From: Lysobacteraceae bacterium | GTDB lineage: Bacteria > Pseudomonadota > Gammaproteobacteria > Nitrococcales > AK92 | Assembly (NCBI GenBank): GCA_012523465.1 | Contig: JAAYIK010000016.1 | Span: 151,660 to 215,659, forward strand | DNA length: 64,000 bases | Reading direction: 5' to 3' | In this document: positions 25,966 to 35,204 of the stretch, one piece after another | How positions within the stretch are numbered: the stretch's first letter is position 1 | Layout: every line of letters starts with the position of its first letter | The notes under the pieces: generated by a model | The model's input: the letters and a program-made list of their open reading frames with translations, nothing else | Database searches by the model: none | What the model was told of the DNA's origin: nothing | Made by a program: the position numbers and the translations under genes

Positions 25966-27400
25966 TCCGTCCCAAGCAAGCCGACGAGATTCTCCTCCCA
26001 CCCCGCACCGCCCTGCTCGCCGCCGAGACCGACGTCCTCGTGGTCGGCGGCGGCCCTGCCGGCATCGGCGCCGCCCTCGGCGCGGCCCGCACCGGCGCCA
26101 AGGTAATCCTGGTCGAGCGCTACGGCTTTCTGGGCGGCAATGCCACCGCCGCCCTGGTCATGCCGCTGATGTCCTTCCACACCCAACGCCCCAGCTTCAT
26201 GCGCGCCAACGTGACCAACCTGCTGCCCGACGATCACGGGCCGGGACACCCCATCATCGCCGGGGTAGTGCAGGAGCTGCTGGAACGCCTGGTGGCCGCC
26301 GGCGGCGCCATCCCGCCGTCCTTGAGCACCGGCTTCGTGGTGCCCTTCGATCCCGAAACCTTCAAGGGCGTCGTCCTCGACCTCCTGCATGAGGCCGGCG
26401 TCAAGCTGCTGCTGCACGCCTTCGCCAGCGACGTGCTGGAGGCACCGGCGGTAAGCGGCGTGGTCTTCGAGACCAAATCCGGCCCCATCGTCATCAAGGC
26501 CGGTGCCGTGGTCGACTGCACCGGCGACGGCGACCTCGCCGCCCGCGCTGGCGCGCCGTTCGAATACGGCCGCGCGGAGGACGGCCTGGTGCAGCCGATG
26601 ACGCTGATGTTCCGCATTGCCGACTTCCAGCGGCAGGCGTTCGAGCAGTACGTGCGCGAGCACCCGGACCAATGGCGCGGCGTGCATGGCTGTGGGACCT
26701 GGTGCGGCGGGCCGCCGAAGCCGGCGAGCTGGAACTAGCGCGCGAGGACATCCTGTTCTTCGCCACTCCCCATCCGCGCGAGCTCAGCGTCAACAGCACC
26801 CGCATCACCCGCGTCCGCGGCACCGACGTCTGGGACCTGAGCTATGCCGAGTACGAAGGACGCCGGCAGCTGCGGCAGATCGCTGCCTTCCTGCGCAAGT
26901 ACGTGCCTGGCTTCGAGGACAGCTACGTGGTGCAAAGCGGCGTGCAGGTGGGCGTGCGCGAGACGCGCCGCATCCTGGGCGAGTACTACCTGACCGCGGA
27001 CGACCTGCTCGGCGCCCGCCGCTTCGACGACGCCATCGCTCGCGGCTCCTACCCGGTCGATATTCACAACCCCGACGGCCGTGGCACCATCCTCAAGCGG
27101 CTGCCGCCTGACGAGGCCTACGACATTCCGCTACGCGCCCTGATCCCGCGCCAGGTCGACAATCTGCTGGTGGCCGGCCGCTGCATCTCCGGCAGCCACG
27201 AGGCACTCTCCTCCTACCGGGTGATGCCCATTGCCATGGCTACCGGCCAGGCTGCCGGGGTGTGCTCCGCGCTGGCGGTCCAGCAGGGGGTGCCGGTACG
27301 GCAGGTCGCCGCCAGCGATGTCCAGGCGCAGCTGCTCGAGCAGGGCGCCAACCTCGGCGACTTGCGCCCCCTGCCGCGCCACGAACGCAAGCACGGCTAA
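25953..27400 (+). pseudogene. FAD-dependent oxidoreductase, frameshifted
   Basis: The N-terminal 250 residues carry the FAD dinucleotide fold (VLVVGGGPAGIGAALGAA) and a VVDCTGDGDLAARAGAPFEYG segment, typical of the FAD_oxidored/glucose-inhibited-division-like family. The reading frame breaks near 26688-26692, after DQWRGVHG. A second frame takes over at once with LWDLVRRAAEAGELELARED and runs to the stop at 27400, ending with the conserved LLVAGRCISGSHEALSSYR. Adding one C (GGC to GGCC) restores a single ~482-residue protein. Without it, two fragments of about 260 and 240 residues result. It could be real decay or a base-calling error. It overlaps the pyruvyl-transferase gene by 13 nt. Confidence 0.85.
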
Positions 27401-27474
27401 GGCCTCCGCGCAGACGAAACGCTGGACGGCGCCCTCCCGCCGCGCTACCTTGCTGCCGCTTGCTCGGGGGCCCC

Positions 27475-28323
27475 ATGAATTACCGACACGTTTACCATGC
27501 CGGCAATTTCGCCGATGTCTTCAAGCACGTCGTCCTGCTGACGCTGCTGCGGCACCTGCACAAGAAGCCGCAGCCGTTCTGCTATCTCGATACCCACGCC
27601 GGCAGCGGCCGTTATCTGCTGAGCAGCCCGGAAGCGCAAAGGACGCTGGAATACTCGCAGGGCATAGGCCGCCTCTATGCAGCCGCGGATCTGCCGCCCC
27701 TGCTCGCCGACTATGTCGAACGGGTGCGCGGGGCCGATGCCGCCAATAGCGCCGATGCCCTGCTGGTCTATCCCGGCTCGCCGCTGCTAGCGCAGACCAT
27801 GCTGCGGCCGCAGGACCGGGCCGTGCTGATGGAGCTGCACCCGGCCGACGCGGCCAGCCTCAAGGCGCTGTTTCGCGGCAACCGGCAAGTGGCCGTGCAC
27901 GCAGGCAACGGCTACCACGGCCTCAAGGCCTTCCTGCCCCCGCCGGAACGGCGGGGGCTGGTGTTGATTGATCCACCCTTCGAGGCAGCCGACGAGTTCG
28001 CGCGCCTCATCGACGGCCTGCGCCAGGCAATGGGCCGCTGGCCGACCGGCATGTACGCCGTCTGGTATCCGATCAAGGACAGGCGGACGGTGCAGCACTT
28101 CGAGAAAGGGCTGCAGGACCTGGGCCTGGACAAGCTGCTGCTGACCGAACTCTGCCTGTATCCCAGCGACCGCCCCGGCCGCTTCAACGGCTGCGGGATG
28201 CTACTGGTTAATCCGCCCTGGCAGCACGATGCGCTGCTGCAAGCGCTGTTGCCGCAGCTGACGGCGCACCTGGCCACGCCAGCCGGCGGTCGTTGCCGAA
28301 TCGAATGGCTGGCAGGCCCCTGA
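27475..28323 (+). CDS. rlmJ: 23S rRNA (adenine-2030-N6)-methyltransferase
   Basis: 282 residues starting NYRHVYHAGNFADVFKH, the RlmJ N-terminus. SAM-binding CYLDTHAGSGRY and the catalytic IDPPFE (family DPPY/F) are present. RlmJ methylates A2030 in 23S rRNA. It stands alone between a damaged oxidoreductase gene and a hypothetical gene. A GC-rich hairpin begins 3 nt after the stop. Confidence 0.95.
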   Translation: MNYRHVYHAGNFADVFKHVVLLTLLRHLHKKPQPFCYLDTHAGSGRYLLSSPEAQRTLEYSQGIGRLYAAADLPPLLADYVERVRGADAANSADALLVYPGSPLLAQTMLRPQDRAVLMELHPADAASLKALFRGNRQVAVHAGNGYHGLKAFLPPPERRGLVLIDPPFEAADEFARLIDGLRQAMGRWPTGMYAVWYPIKDRRTVQHFEKGLQDLGLDKLLLTELCLYPSDRPGRFNGCGMLLVNPPWQHDALLQALLPQLTAHLATPAGGRCRIEWLAGP

Positions 28324-28325
28324 TT

Positions 28326-28365
28326 CTACGGGAAATCCCGAGGCGACCCACGGGGCTTCCCGTAG
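28326..28365 (+). other. Hairpin after rlmJ
   Basis: CTACGGGAA (28326-28334) pairs perfectly with TTCCCGTAG (28357-28365), with an inner CCCG/CGGG pairing in the loop. There is no U-run, so this is a candidate weak or Rho-assisted terminator rather than a canonical one. Confidence 0.4.
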
Positions 28366-28509
28366 CCTTGCGTCGCTGCAGCTAGCAAAACCGTGACGCA
28401 GTCACTGCGCTCGCTCAAACCTCGTCACAGCGCCTGCCCAAGGGTGCTCGTAACCTCTGTCGTTACGGCATTGCCGGAACACGCGAGTACCACAATAAGC
28501 ATGTGCGCT

Positions 28510-28923
28510 ATGCTGCGAGAAATAAAATGGGTCAGCCAGGTGGAAGGAGAGCCCCTGCGGCGCTGGTTCGTCGACAGCGACCTGGATCTGCTGGTGTGGC
28601 AGGAAGACCGCTGCGTGGTCGGTTTCCAACTCTGCTACGACAAGACCAGGCGGGAACGCGCACTGAGCTGGCAGCCGACCGAAGGGTTTCGCCACTGCCT
28701 GATCGATGACGGCGAAGCCAGGCCGGGCCGCCCCCGGCCAGCGCCGGCGCTGGTACCCTGCGGCTGCCTTGACGTGCAGCCCATCGCCCGCAGTTTCCTG
28801 GCCAAGAGCCGAGCGCTGGAGCGGGAAATCACCGAGTTCGTCTACGGCAAGCTGCTGGAGTACCAGCAGGCTTGCCTCAAGGCGGCTCACCACACGGTCT
28901 ACCGTCGGCTGCCCACGGCATAA
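28510..28923 (+). CDS. Conserved-looking hypothetical protein
   Basis: About 137 residues from ATG 28510 (28501 is an in-frame alternative; neither has a strong ribosome-binding site). It has a mixed alpha/beta character: VSQVEGEPLRRWFVDSDLDLLVW at the start suggests beta strands with aromatic residues, and the C-terminus is helical (SFLAKSRALEREITEFVYGK). No signal peptide, membrane segment or catalytic motif is visible. I do not recognise a function. It lies 187 nt after rlmJ and 29 nt before a lipoprotein gene. Confidence 0.55.
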   Translation: MLREIKWVSQVEGEPLRRWFVDSDLDLLVWQEDRCVVGFQLCYDKTRRERALSWQPTEGFRHCLIDDGEARPGRPRPAPALVPCGCLDVQPIARSFLAKSRALEREITEFVYGKLLEYQQACLKAAHHTVYRRLPTA

Positions 28924-28952
28924 GTAACAGGACAACACCCGGGAGTACCGTC

Positions 28953-29861
28953 ATGCGCAAGATCGCGCTCGCCTGCGCGCTGCTGCTTTGCTTCGTGCTC
29001 ACCGGCTGCGAGGAGGGAGAATGTTGGCTGTGCTGGGGGGACCGCCCCAACCAGGGCCGGCTGACGCTCGGCCTGACCGCCGCCCCCACCCCGCGCGCCG
29101 ATGTGCTGGTCCTCGCCGTCGCCGCCGTGGCCTTGCTCGACGAGTCCAACCAGTGGCAGCGCATCGACCTCGATCCGCCCCGACCTCTCGACCTGCTGCC
29201 GGCACCGGGCCAGCCTGGCGGGCAGCGCGTTCTGCTGCTGGAGCAGGAACGTCTCGACGGCGGCCGCTACAAGGCCATTCAGCTGATCGTCGACGCTCAC
29301 CCCGCCAGCCAAGCGTCTTACGTCGAAATCGGCAGTGCCCGCTTCCCGCTGGAGTTGGCTGCCGTCGCCATCCTGAACGCCAGCTTCGACATGCCCCGCA
29401 GCGGCGCGCTGGAGCTGGTCATGGACGTCGATGTGCACCGGGGGCTGGCCAGGCTGGATGCATCGGCTCCCCTGCCGGAATCGCTCGCACTGACGCCGCA
29501 CCTGCGCCTGGCCGAGATCGAGGACAGCGGCAGCATCGCCGGCACGGTCACTCCTGGCCTCCGCGACCACGCGTCCTGCAACCTCCCGACCGGCGCCTTT
29601 AGCGGTCGGGTCTACGTCTTTGCGGGCCGCGGCATCGATGCCGGCAACGCGCTGCGCGGCGACAACCTTCCCGTCGCCAGCGTCCCAGTGCAGCCGATCG
29701 ACGGCAGCTATCAGGCGTTCTTCCTACCGGCGGACGACTACACCTTGGCCTTCGCCTGCGAGACCGAGGACTACCAGCCCTACGCCAGCGACGGGGTGGA
29801 GCTGCTGCGCTTCGTGCGCGCCACGGTGCGCGCCGGCAGGGTGGCGCCGGCGGATTTCTGA
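28953..29861 (+). CDS. DUF4382 lipoprotein
   Basis: 302 residues with a lipoprotein signal: lipobox LTGC with Cys19. The mature N-terminus is unusual, with two more cysteines and two tryptophans within eight residues (C24, W25, C27, W28). The body matches the DUF4382 pattern: GRLTLGLTAAPTPRADVLVLAV, PPRPLDLL, and GGRYKAIQLIVD. DUF4382 proteins are surface or periplasmic beta-sandwich lipoproteins of unknown function. The extra CxxC could bind metal or form a disulfide. It converges with a C40 peptidase gene with 21 nt between them. Confidence 0.85.
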   Translation: MRKIALACALLLCFVLTGCEEGECWLCWGDRPNQGRLTLGLTAAPTPRADVLVLAVAAVALLDESNQWQRIDLDPPRPLDLLPAPGQPGGQRVLLLEQERLDGGRYKAIQLIVDAHPASQASYVEIGSARFPLELAAVAILNASFDMPRSGALELVMDVDVHRGLARLDASAPLPESLALTPHLRLAEIEDSGSIAGTVTPGLRDHASCNLPTGAFSGRVYVFAGRGIDAGNALRGDNLPVASVPVQPIDGSYQAFFLPADDYTLAFACETEDYQPYASDGVELLRFVRATVRAGRVAPADF

Positions 29862-29882
29862 CCGCTGCGCGCCGGCGCGGCT

Positions 29883-30353
29883 TCAGTAAAACCTGCCAGC
29901 GCCGACCAGACGCTGGCGCCAGTAGGGATGATCCAGGGATGCCACCTCGACCGCCTTGCCTGTCGACGGCGCATGCACGAAGCGCCCGTCGCCGGCATAA
30001 AGCCCCTCGTGCGAGACCTTGCCGGCCAGGCGGAAGAACACCAGATCGCCCGGCCGCAGCGCCGTGGGCGACACCCGCCGCGAGTGCCGCAGTTGCAGCG
30101 CCACCGTGCGCGGCACGCTGATGCCGGCCTGCTGGTGGACGAATTGCACCAGGCCGCTGCAGTCGAAGCCGCTCGGCGTGTTGCCGCCATAGCGATAGGG
30201 CTTGCCTTTCAAGGCCAGCGCTTGGGCAGCGAGCTGCCTGCCCGTCGCACCGCCCTCGATCCCCGGCGGCAGGGTAGCGCACGCGCTGCAGAGCAGGACC
30301 ACGGAAGCCAGCAACAGGCCCTGGAAGAAGCGCCGCCTTGGTCGATCTCGCAT
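29883..30353 (-). CDS. NlpC/P60 (C40) cell-wall peptidase
   Basis: 156 residues from ATG 30353. A signal sequence with a possible weak lipobox (CSAC, Cys25) precedes the NlpC/P60 domain: [10 protein letters not shown] with nucleophile Cys66, [12 protein letters not shown] with His116 and RFVHAPS with His128. These enzymes cut peptide bonds in peptidoglycan stems (D-Glu-mDAP endopeptidases). It is divergent from moaC across a 96-nt gap. Confidence 0.9.
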   Translation of the reverse strand: MRDRPRRRFFQGLLLASVVLLCSACATLPPGIEGGATGRQLAAQALALKGKPYRYGGNTPSGFDCSGLVQFVHQQAGISVPRTVALQLRHSRRVSPTALRPGDLVFFRLAGKVSHEGLYAGDGRFVHAPSTGKAVEVASLDHPYWRQRLVGAGRFY

Positions 30354-30449
30354 GTGCCGCTCGCCGTTTGTCGTTATCATTCCTGCCCAAAGTCTGGGGC
30401 CGCCAGCGCCTGGCGTCCAGCCATTCACATCGCACGGGGGCGCACCACC

Positions 30450-30929
30450 ATGACCGACTTACCTCATCTGACCGCATCTGGCGCCGCACACATGGTCGAC
30501 ATCGGCGAGAAGAAGGCGACGCGGCGGGTCGCCATCGCCGAAGGCTATATCGAGATGTCGCCGCAGGCGCTGGCGGCTCTCAAAGCCGGCGAGCTGAAAA
30601 AGGGCGATGCGCTCGGCTCGGCTCGCATCGCCGGCATCATGGCCGCCAAGCGCACCTGGGAGCTGATCCCCCTTTGCCATCCGATCCCGCTCACCCACGT
30701 GGAGCTGGAGCTGGAACCGGTGGAAGAGCGCTCGGCGGTGCGCTGCCGCGCCTTGGCCGAGACGGTGGACCGCACCGGCGTGGAAATGGAGGCGCTGACC
30801 GCGGTGCAGATCGCACTGCTGACGGTTTACGACATGTGCAAGGCCGTGGACAAGGGCATGCGGATCACCGATGTTATGCTGATCCACAAAAGCGGTGGCC
30901 GCTCCGGGGAGTGGAACCGGCCGGAATGA
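30450..30929 (+). CDS. moaC: Cyclic pyranopterin monophosphate synthase
   Basis: 159 residues, the full MoaC length. [41 protein letters not shown] and [11 protein letters not shown] with IHKSGGRSG are all diagnostic. It carries out the second step of molybdenum cofactor synthesis. It is not beside other moa genes here but could supply cofactor to the molybdenum hydroxylase operon about 8 kb downstream. Confidence 0.96.
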   Translation: MTDLPHLTASGAAHMVDIGEKKATRRVAIAEGYIEMSPQALAALKAGELKKGDALGSARIAGIMAAKRTWELIPLCHPIPLTHVELELEPVEERSAVRCRALAETVDRTGVEMEALTAVQIALLTVYDMCKAVDKGMRITDVMLIHKSGGRSGEWNRPE

Positions 30930-30970
30930 GCGCAAGCGCCGCTCGTCGCGATGGCGCTCCACCGTCCTCC

Positions 30971-31303
30971 CTACTCTCCGCGCAGAGCGTCGATCTTGGC
31001 GGCGAGGATGAAGTCGTTCTCGTGCAGACCGCCAATCTTGTGGGTGAAGATCTCCACCGTGACGTAGCCCCAGCCGAACTTGATATCCGGATGGTGCCCT
31101 TCTTCCTCAGCCACCCGGCCGATCTCGTTGACGAAGGCCAATGCCTGGGCGAAACCATCGAACTCGAAGTTGCGGACGATGCGCTTGGCCGAGTCGGCCA
31201 GCTGCCACCTGGGTACCTGCGGCAGCAGCGCCTCGGCCTGCTCCCGGGTCATGGGATTGATGCCACCCTGGCAGGGCGTGCAGGTCTTGGCGGTGAGGGA
31301 CAT
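30971..31303 (-). CDS. phhB: 4a-hydroxytetrahydrobiopterin dehydratase
   Basis: 110 residues with the PCD/DCoH signature: EEGHHPDIKFGWGYVTVEIFTHK includes the two catalytic histidines. It recycles 4a-hydroxy-tetrahydropterin; in bacteria it usually accompanies phenylalanine hydroxylase, which is not here. It also has a CTPCQGG segment near the N-terminus. It converges with moaC and is divergent from lutA, with an AT-rich TATACT/TATAAA patch (31354-31359) in the shared 113-nt gap. Confidence 0.95.
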   Translation of the reverse strand: MSLTAKTCTPCQGGINPMTREQAEALLPQVPRWQLADSAKRIVRNFEFDGFAQALAFVNEIGRVAEEEGHHPDIKFGWGYVTVEIFTHKIGGLHENDFILAAKIDALRGE

Positions 31304-31416
31304 GGTTCTCCTCCTCGGTCGATCCGGGCGCCCCGTGCGCCGGCATTAAGTTTTATACTCTGAGCGCGCCTCACGCATGACAACGCTACAGCAACGACGA
31401 CTACCGAGGCCAGATT

Positions 31417-32184
31417 ATGAACGCCAATGCCGCCCGCCCCAGGATCGGACTGTTCGTGACCTGCCTGGTCGACCTGCTACGACCCGGGGTCGGCTTCGCC
31501 GCCGTCAAGCTCCTGGAGAGCGCCGGCTGCATCGTCGAGGTGCCCGGCGGCCAGACCTGCTGCGGGCAGCCGGCCTACAACAGCGGGGACCTGAGCGCCG
31601 CCCGCGCGCTGGCCAAGCAGACCATCCAGGCCATGGAATCCTACGACTACGTAGTGCTGCCCTCCGGGTCCTGCGCCGGCACCCTGCGGGACTACCCGCG
31701 CCTGCTGGCCGTCGAGCCGGTCTGGCGCCAGCGCGCGCAAGAATTGGCCGAACGCACCTTCGAGCTCACCAGCTTCCTGGTCGACGTGCTGGGCTGGGAC
31801 GCGGTGGATGCCGAGTTTCCGGCCACCGTCACCTACCACGATTCCTGCGCCGGGTTGCGCCAGCTCGGCATCAAGCAGCAGCCCCGGCGCCTGCTCGCCA
31901 AGGTCGCCGGGCTGGATCTGCGCGAACTGCGCGAAACGGAGGACTGCTGCGGATTCGGCGGCACCTTCTGCGTCAAGTACCCGGAGCTTTCCACCCGGCT
32001 GGCGGACGACAAGATCGCTGACATCGAACAGACCGGCGCCCGGGCGGTGCTGGGCGGTGACCTGGGCTGCCTGCTGCACATTGCCGGCCGGCTGCACCGC
32101 CGCGGCAGCCCCGTGAAGGCCTACCACGTCGCCGAGGTCCTGGCCGGCATGGCCGACCAAGGCATCGGGGAGGACAAACCATGA
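31417..32184 (+). CDS. lutA: L-lactate utilisation Fe-S protein LutA
   Basis: 255 residues with two CCG repeats: GGQTCCGQPAYNSGD near residues 44-58 and EDCCGFGGTFCVKYPELS near 175-192. These ligate an iron-sulfur cluster in LutA/LldE/GlpC-type subunits. With LutB and LutC it oxidises L-lactate to pyruvate. Its stop overlaps the lutB start (ATGA). Confidence 0.93.
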   Translation: MNANAARPRIGLFVTCLVDLLRPGVGFAAVKLLESAGCIVEVPGGQTCCGQPAYNSGDLSAARALAKQTIQAMESYDYVVLPSGSCAGTLRDYPRLLAVEPVWRQRAQELAERTFELTSFLVDVLGWDAVDAEFPATVTYHDSCAGLRQLGIKQQPRRLLAKVAGLDLRELRETEDCCGFGGTFCVKYPELSTRLADDKIADIEQTGARAVLGGDLGCLLHIAGRLHRRGSPVKAYHVAEVLAGMADQGIGEDKP

Positions 32185-33590
32185 AATCCACCGCGCACCT
32201 GTTCCCCGAGCAGGCGCGGGCCGCGCTGACGGATGAGAACCTGCAGGCGGCATTGCGATTCGCCAAGGGCGGCTTCATCGACAAGCGCGCGGCCGCGGTT
32301 GCCCGCTATCCCGACTTCGAGACCCTGCGCGAGCGTGGGCGTCGCATCAAGGACCATACCTTGGCCCATCTGGACGTCTACCTGGAGCGCTTCGCCGCCG
32401 CGGTGGAGGCGCGCGGCGGCCACGTGCACTGGGCGCCGGATGCGGCTGCGGCGCGCAGCATCCTGCTCGACATCTGCCGCCGCGCCGGGGCGCGCACGGT
32501 GATCAAGGGCAAGACCATGGTCGGCGAGGAGATCGGCGTCAACGCGGCGCTGGAAGAAGCCGGCCTGGAAGTGGTGGAGACCGACCTCGGCGAGTACATC
32601 ATCCAGCTCGCCAAAGAGCCGCCCAGCCACATCATCGCGCCGGCGGTGCACAAGACCCGCGCGCAGATCTGTAAGCTGTTCGCCGAGCACCACGGCAGCC
32701 CTGACACCCTGCGCGAGGCACCCGAGCTGGTGGCCGAGGCGCGCCGGGTGCTGCGCGAGAAGTTCCTCGCCGCCGACGTCGGCATCACCGGCGGCAACTT
32801 CCTGGTAGCCGAGACCGGCACCGTGGTACTAGTAACCAACGAAGGCAACGGCGACCTGTGCCTCACCTTGCCGCGCGTGCACGTCGTGCTGGCCGGCATC
32901 GAGAAGCTGGTGCCCACCCTGGACGACGCCGCCACCATGGTGCGGCTGCTGGTGCGCAGCGCCACCGGCCAGGACATCAGCACCTACACCACCTTCATCA
33001 CCGGCGCGCGGCGACAAGACGAGGCCGACGGCCCGGACGAGTACCACATGGTGCTGCTCGATAACGGCCGCTCGCGCATGCTGGGCGACGAGTTCCGCGA
33101 GATGCTGCGCTGCATCCGCTGCGGCTCCTGCCTCAACCACTGCCCGGTCTACAACGCCGTGGGGGGCCATGCCTACGGCTGGGTCTACCCGGGCCCCATG
33201 GGTTCGGTGCTCACCCCCCAGATCATCGGCCTCGACGCCACCAAGGACCTGCCCAACGCCTGCACCCTCAACGGCCGTTGCCAGGAAATCTGCCCGGTCA
33301 AGATCCCGCTGCCGGACCTTTTGCGGCGGCTGCGCGCGCTGCAGTTCGAGCGCGGCCTCATCCGCGGCCCGCAGTGTTGGGCGTTGCGCCTGTGGGGCTG
33401 GCTGGCGCGCCGGCCGGCACTCTACCACGGGCTCACGGCGCTCATCGCACGGCTTTCCCCGCGGGGCGCCGCGCGCAGACTGCCGCTCGATTCCGGCTGG
33501 ACCCAGTCCCGCGACTTCCCGCTGCCGCAACGGACCACCTTCCAGCGCGCCTGGAGCCGACAGGCCAAGGAGGAACGCCGCCATGACTGA
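32181..33590 (+). CDS. lutB: L-lactate utilisation Fe-S protein LutB
   Basis: 469 residues. An N-terminal LUD-type region (about 40-290) is followed by two [4Fe-4S] motifs: CIRCGSCLNHCPVYN near 311 and CTLNGRCQEICPV near 361. The C-terminal ~60 residues are Arg-rich. It is the large electron-transfer subunit of the LutABC lactate oxidase. It overlaps lutA by 4 nt and lutC by 8 nt. Confidence 0.94.
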   Translation: MKSTAHLFPEQARAALTDENLQAALRFAKGGFIDKRAAAVARYPDFETLRERGRRIKDHTLAHLDVYLERFAAAVEARGGHVHWAPDAAAARSILLDICRRAGARTVIKGKTMVGEEIGVNAALEEAGLEVVETDLGEYIIQLAKEPPSHIIAPAVHKTRAQICKLFAEHHGSPDTLREAPELVAEARRVLREKFLAADVGITGGNFLVAETGTVVLVTNEGNGDLCLTLPRVHVVLAGIEKLVPTLDDAATMVRLLVRSATGQDISTYTTFITGARRQDEADGPDEYHMVLLDNGRSRMLGDEFREMLRCIRCGSCLNHCPVYNAVGGHAYGWVYPGPMGSVLTPQIIGLDATKDLPNACTLNGRCQEICPVKIPLPDLLRRLRALQFERGLIRGPQCWALRLWGWLARRPALYHGLTALIARLSPRGAARRLPLDSGWTQSRDFPLPQRTTFQRAWSRQAKEERRHD

Positions 33591-34215
33591 CGCCAGACAG
33601 GCGATACTCAACGCGGTCCGGCAGGCGCTCGGCCGCAGCGCGTCGGTCGAGCCCGCGCCCCGCGACTACGCCGCTCAGCCGCCACCGCGGCCGAGCTGGC
33701 GGGAGCACGGGCCGGAGCGCTTCACGAGAAAGCTCGAACGGGTGGCCGGCAGCTGCGAGCGGCTCGTCGAGCTCGCCGCCGTGCCGGCTGCGGTGCTGCG
33801 CTACCTGGAAGGGCTTGGCGACGACCGACGGCTGCTGGTCGCTCCAGATCCGCTGCTGCAAGGGCTCGAGTGGCCGGCAGCGCTGCAGCGCTCTACACAC
33901 CCGCAGGACGCGCGCCGCTACCCGGCGGCGGTTATCACCGCCGCGCTCGGCATCGCTGAGACTGGCACCGTGGTGCTGCCGTCCGGACCGCACCGCCCGC
34001 CGTCCATGCAGCTGCTGCCGGACCACCTGATCGTGGTGCTGCGCACCGAGGACGTGGTGGACTACGTGGAGGACGTGTGGCAGCGCATCGCAGCCGGCAC
34101 ACTGCCGCGCACGGTGACCTTCATGACCGGACCCTCGCGCACCGCCGACATCGCGCAGACCCTGCACGTGGGCGCCCACGGCCCGCGACGGCTGCACGTG
34201 CTGTTGGTGGGATGA
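33583..34215 (+). CDS. lutC: L-lactate utilisation LUD protein LutC
   Basis: 210 residues with a single LUD domain; ALGIAETGTVVLPSG and HLIVVLRTEDVVDYVEDV match LutC. The start overlaps lutB by 8 nt with a strong AAGGAGG. No lactate permease or regulator is adjacent, so transport and control must lie elsewhere. Confidence 0.92.
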   Translation: MTDARQAILNAVRQALGRSASVEPAPRDYAAQPPPRPSWREHGPERFTRKLERVAGSCERLVELAAVPAAVLRYLEGLGDDRRLLVAPDPLLQGLEWPAALQRSTHPQDARRYPAAVITAALGIAETGTVVLPSGPHRPPSMQLLPDHLIVVLRTEDVVDYVEDVWQRIAAGTLPRTVTFMTGPSRTADIAQTLHVGAHGPRRLHVLLVG

Positions 34216-34257
34216 GGCTCGCCGGGCAGACACGGCGGCAGGGCCTGTCCGCCCAGC

Positions 34258-35085
34258 CTAACGGTTGCCGCGCTCCCGATCCGAGCCGGCAGCGCGCTCG
34301 AGGCGCTTGGCCTCGTCCCAGAGGGCGTCCATCTCCTCCAGGGTAGCATCCTCGGGGGAGCGGCCCTGCTCGGCCAGCGTGCGTTCGATGTGGCGGAAAC
34401 GCCGCTCGAAGCTGGCGTTGGCCCGCCGCAGCGCGGCCTCCGGATCGATCCCGAGGTGGCGCGCCAGATTAGCAACCACGAACAGCAAGTCCCCCAGTTC
34501 GGCTTCCAGCCGCTCGGCATCGGCGCCATTCGCCAATTCTTCGCGCAGCTCCTGGATTTCCTCGTCGAGTTTGGCGAAGACCGGCTCCACGTCGTCCCAG
34601 TCGAACCCGACCTGAGCCGCGCGGCGCTGCAGCTTAACCGCCCGGGTCAGCCCCGGCAGCGCCAGACCGATGCCGTCCAGCACGCTTACCGACTGCCCGT
34701 TGGCTTGCTGCCGGCGCTCCTGCGCCTTGATCGCCTCCCAGCTCCGGGTCTGCGTCTCGGCATCGTCGATGACGACATCGCCGAAGACGTGCGGGTGACG
34801 GCGGAGCAGCTTCTCGGCGACCGCGCTGGCGACGTCGTCGAAATCGAAGGCGCCCTGCTCCTGCGCCATTTGGGCATGGAAGACCACCTGGAACAGCAGA
34901 TCGCCCAGCTCTTCCTTGAGCGCGGACAAATCCTGGCGCTCAATGGCATCGGCAACCTCGTAGGCTTCTTCGATGGTGTAAGGCGCGATGGTGCGGAAAT
35001 CCTGCTGCAAGTCCCAAGGACAGCCGCGCTTGGGGTCGCGGAGCTGGCGCATGATCTCGCGCAAGCGGGTGACGGGGCTACTCAT
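34258..35085 (-). CDS. mazG: Nucleoside triphosphate pyrophosphohydrolase MazG
   Basis: 275 residues with two tandem MazG helical domains. The first has CPWDLQQDFRTIAPYTIEEAYEV and the EExxE metal site; the second has LDEEIQELREEL and LGDLLFVVANLARHLG. MazG hydrolyses NTPs/dNTPs to monophosphate and PPi. It is divergent from the nitronate monooxygenase gene across a 119-nt gap and converges with lutC. Confidence 0.95.
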   Translation of the reverse strand: MSSPVTRLREIMRQLRDPKRGCPWDLQQDFRTIAPYTIEEAYEVADAIERQDLSALKEELGDLLFQVVFHAQMAQEQGAFDFDDVASAVAEKLLRRHPHVFGDVVIDDAETQTRSWEAIKAQERRQQANGQSVSVLDGIGLALPGLTRAVKLQRRAAQVGFDWDDVEPVFAKLDEEIQELREELANGADAERLEAELGDLLFVVANLARHLGIDPEAALRRANASFERRFRHIERTLAEQGRSPEDATLEEMDALWDEAKRLERAAGSDRERGNR

Positions 35086-35120
35086 GTGCTTCTCTGTCTA
35101 TTCAAGAAAATTACCGTATG

Positions 35121-35150
35121 TTGACAAAATCACGCCGGCTTCCCTACTGT
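35121..35150 (+). promoter_or_regulatory. Likely sigma70 promoter of nitronate monooxygenase
   Basis: Consensus -35 TTGACA (35121-35126) and TACTGT (35145-35150) 18 bp downstream as a weak -10. The gene starts at 35205. The -35 is perfect; the -10 is poor. Confidence 0.45.
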
Positions 35151-35204
35151 CGGCGGCCTATCTCACAATAACCTAGTCGAACAACGATACCGATTGGAGA
35201 CGTC

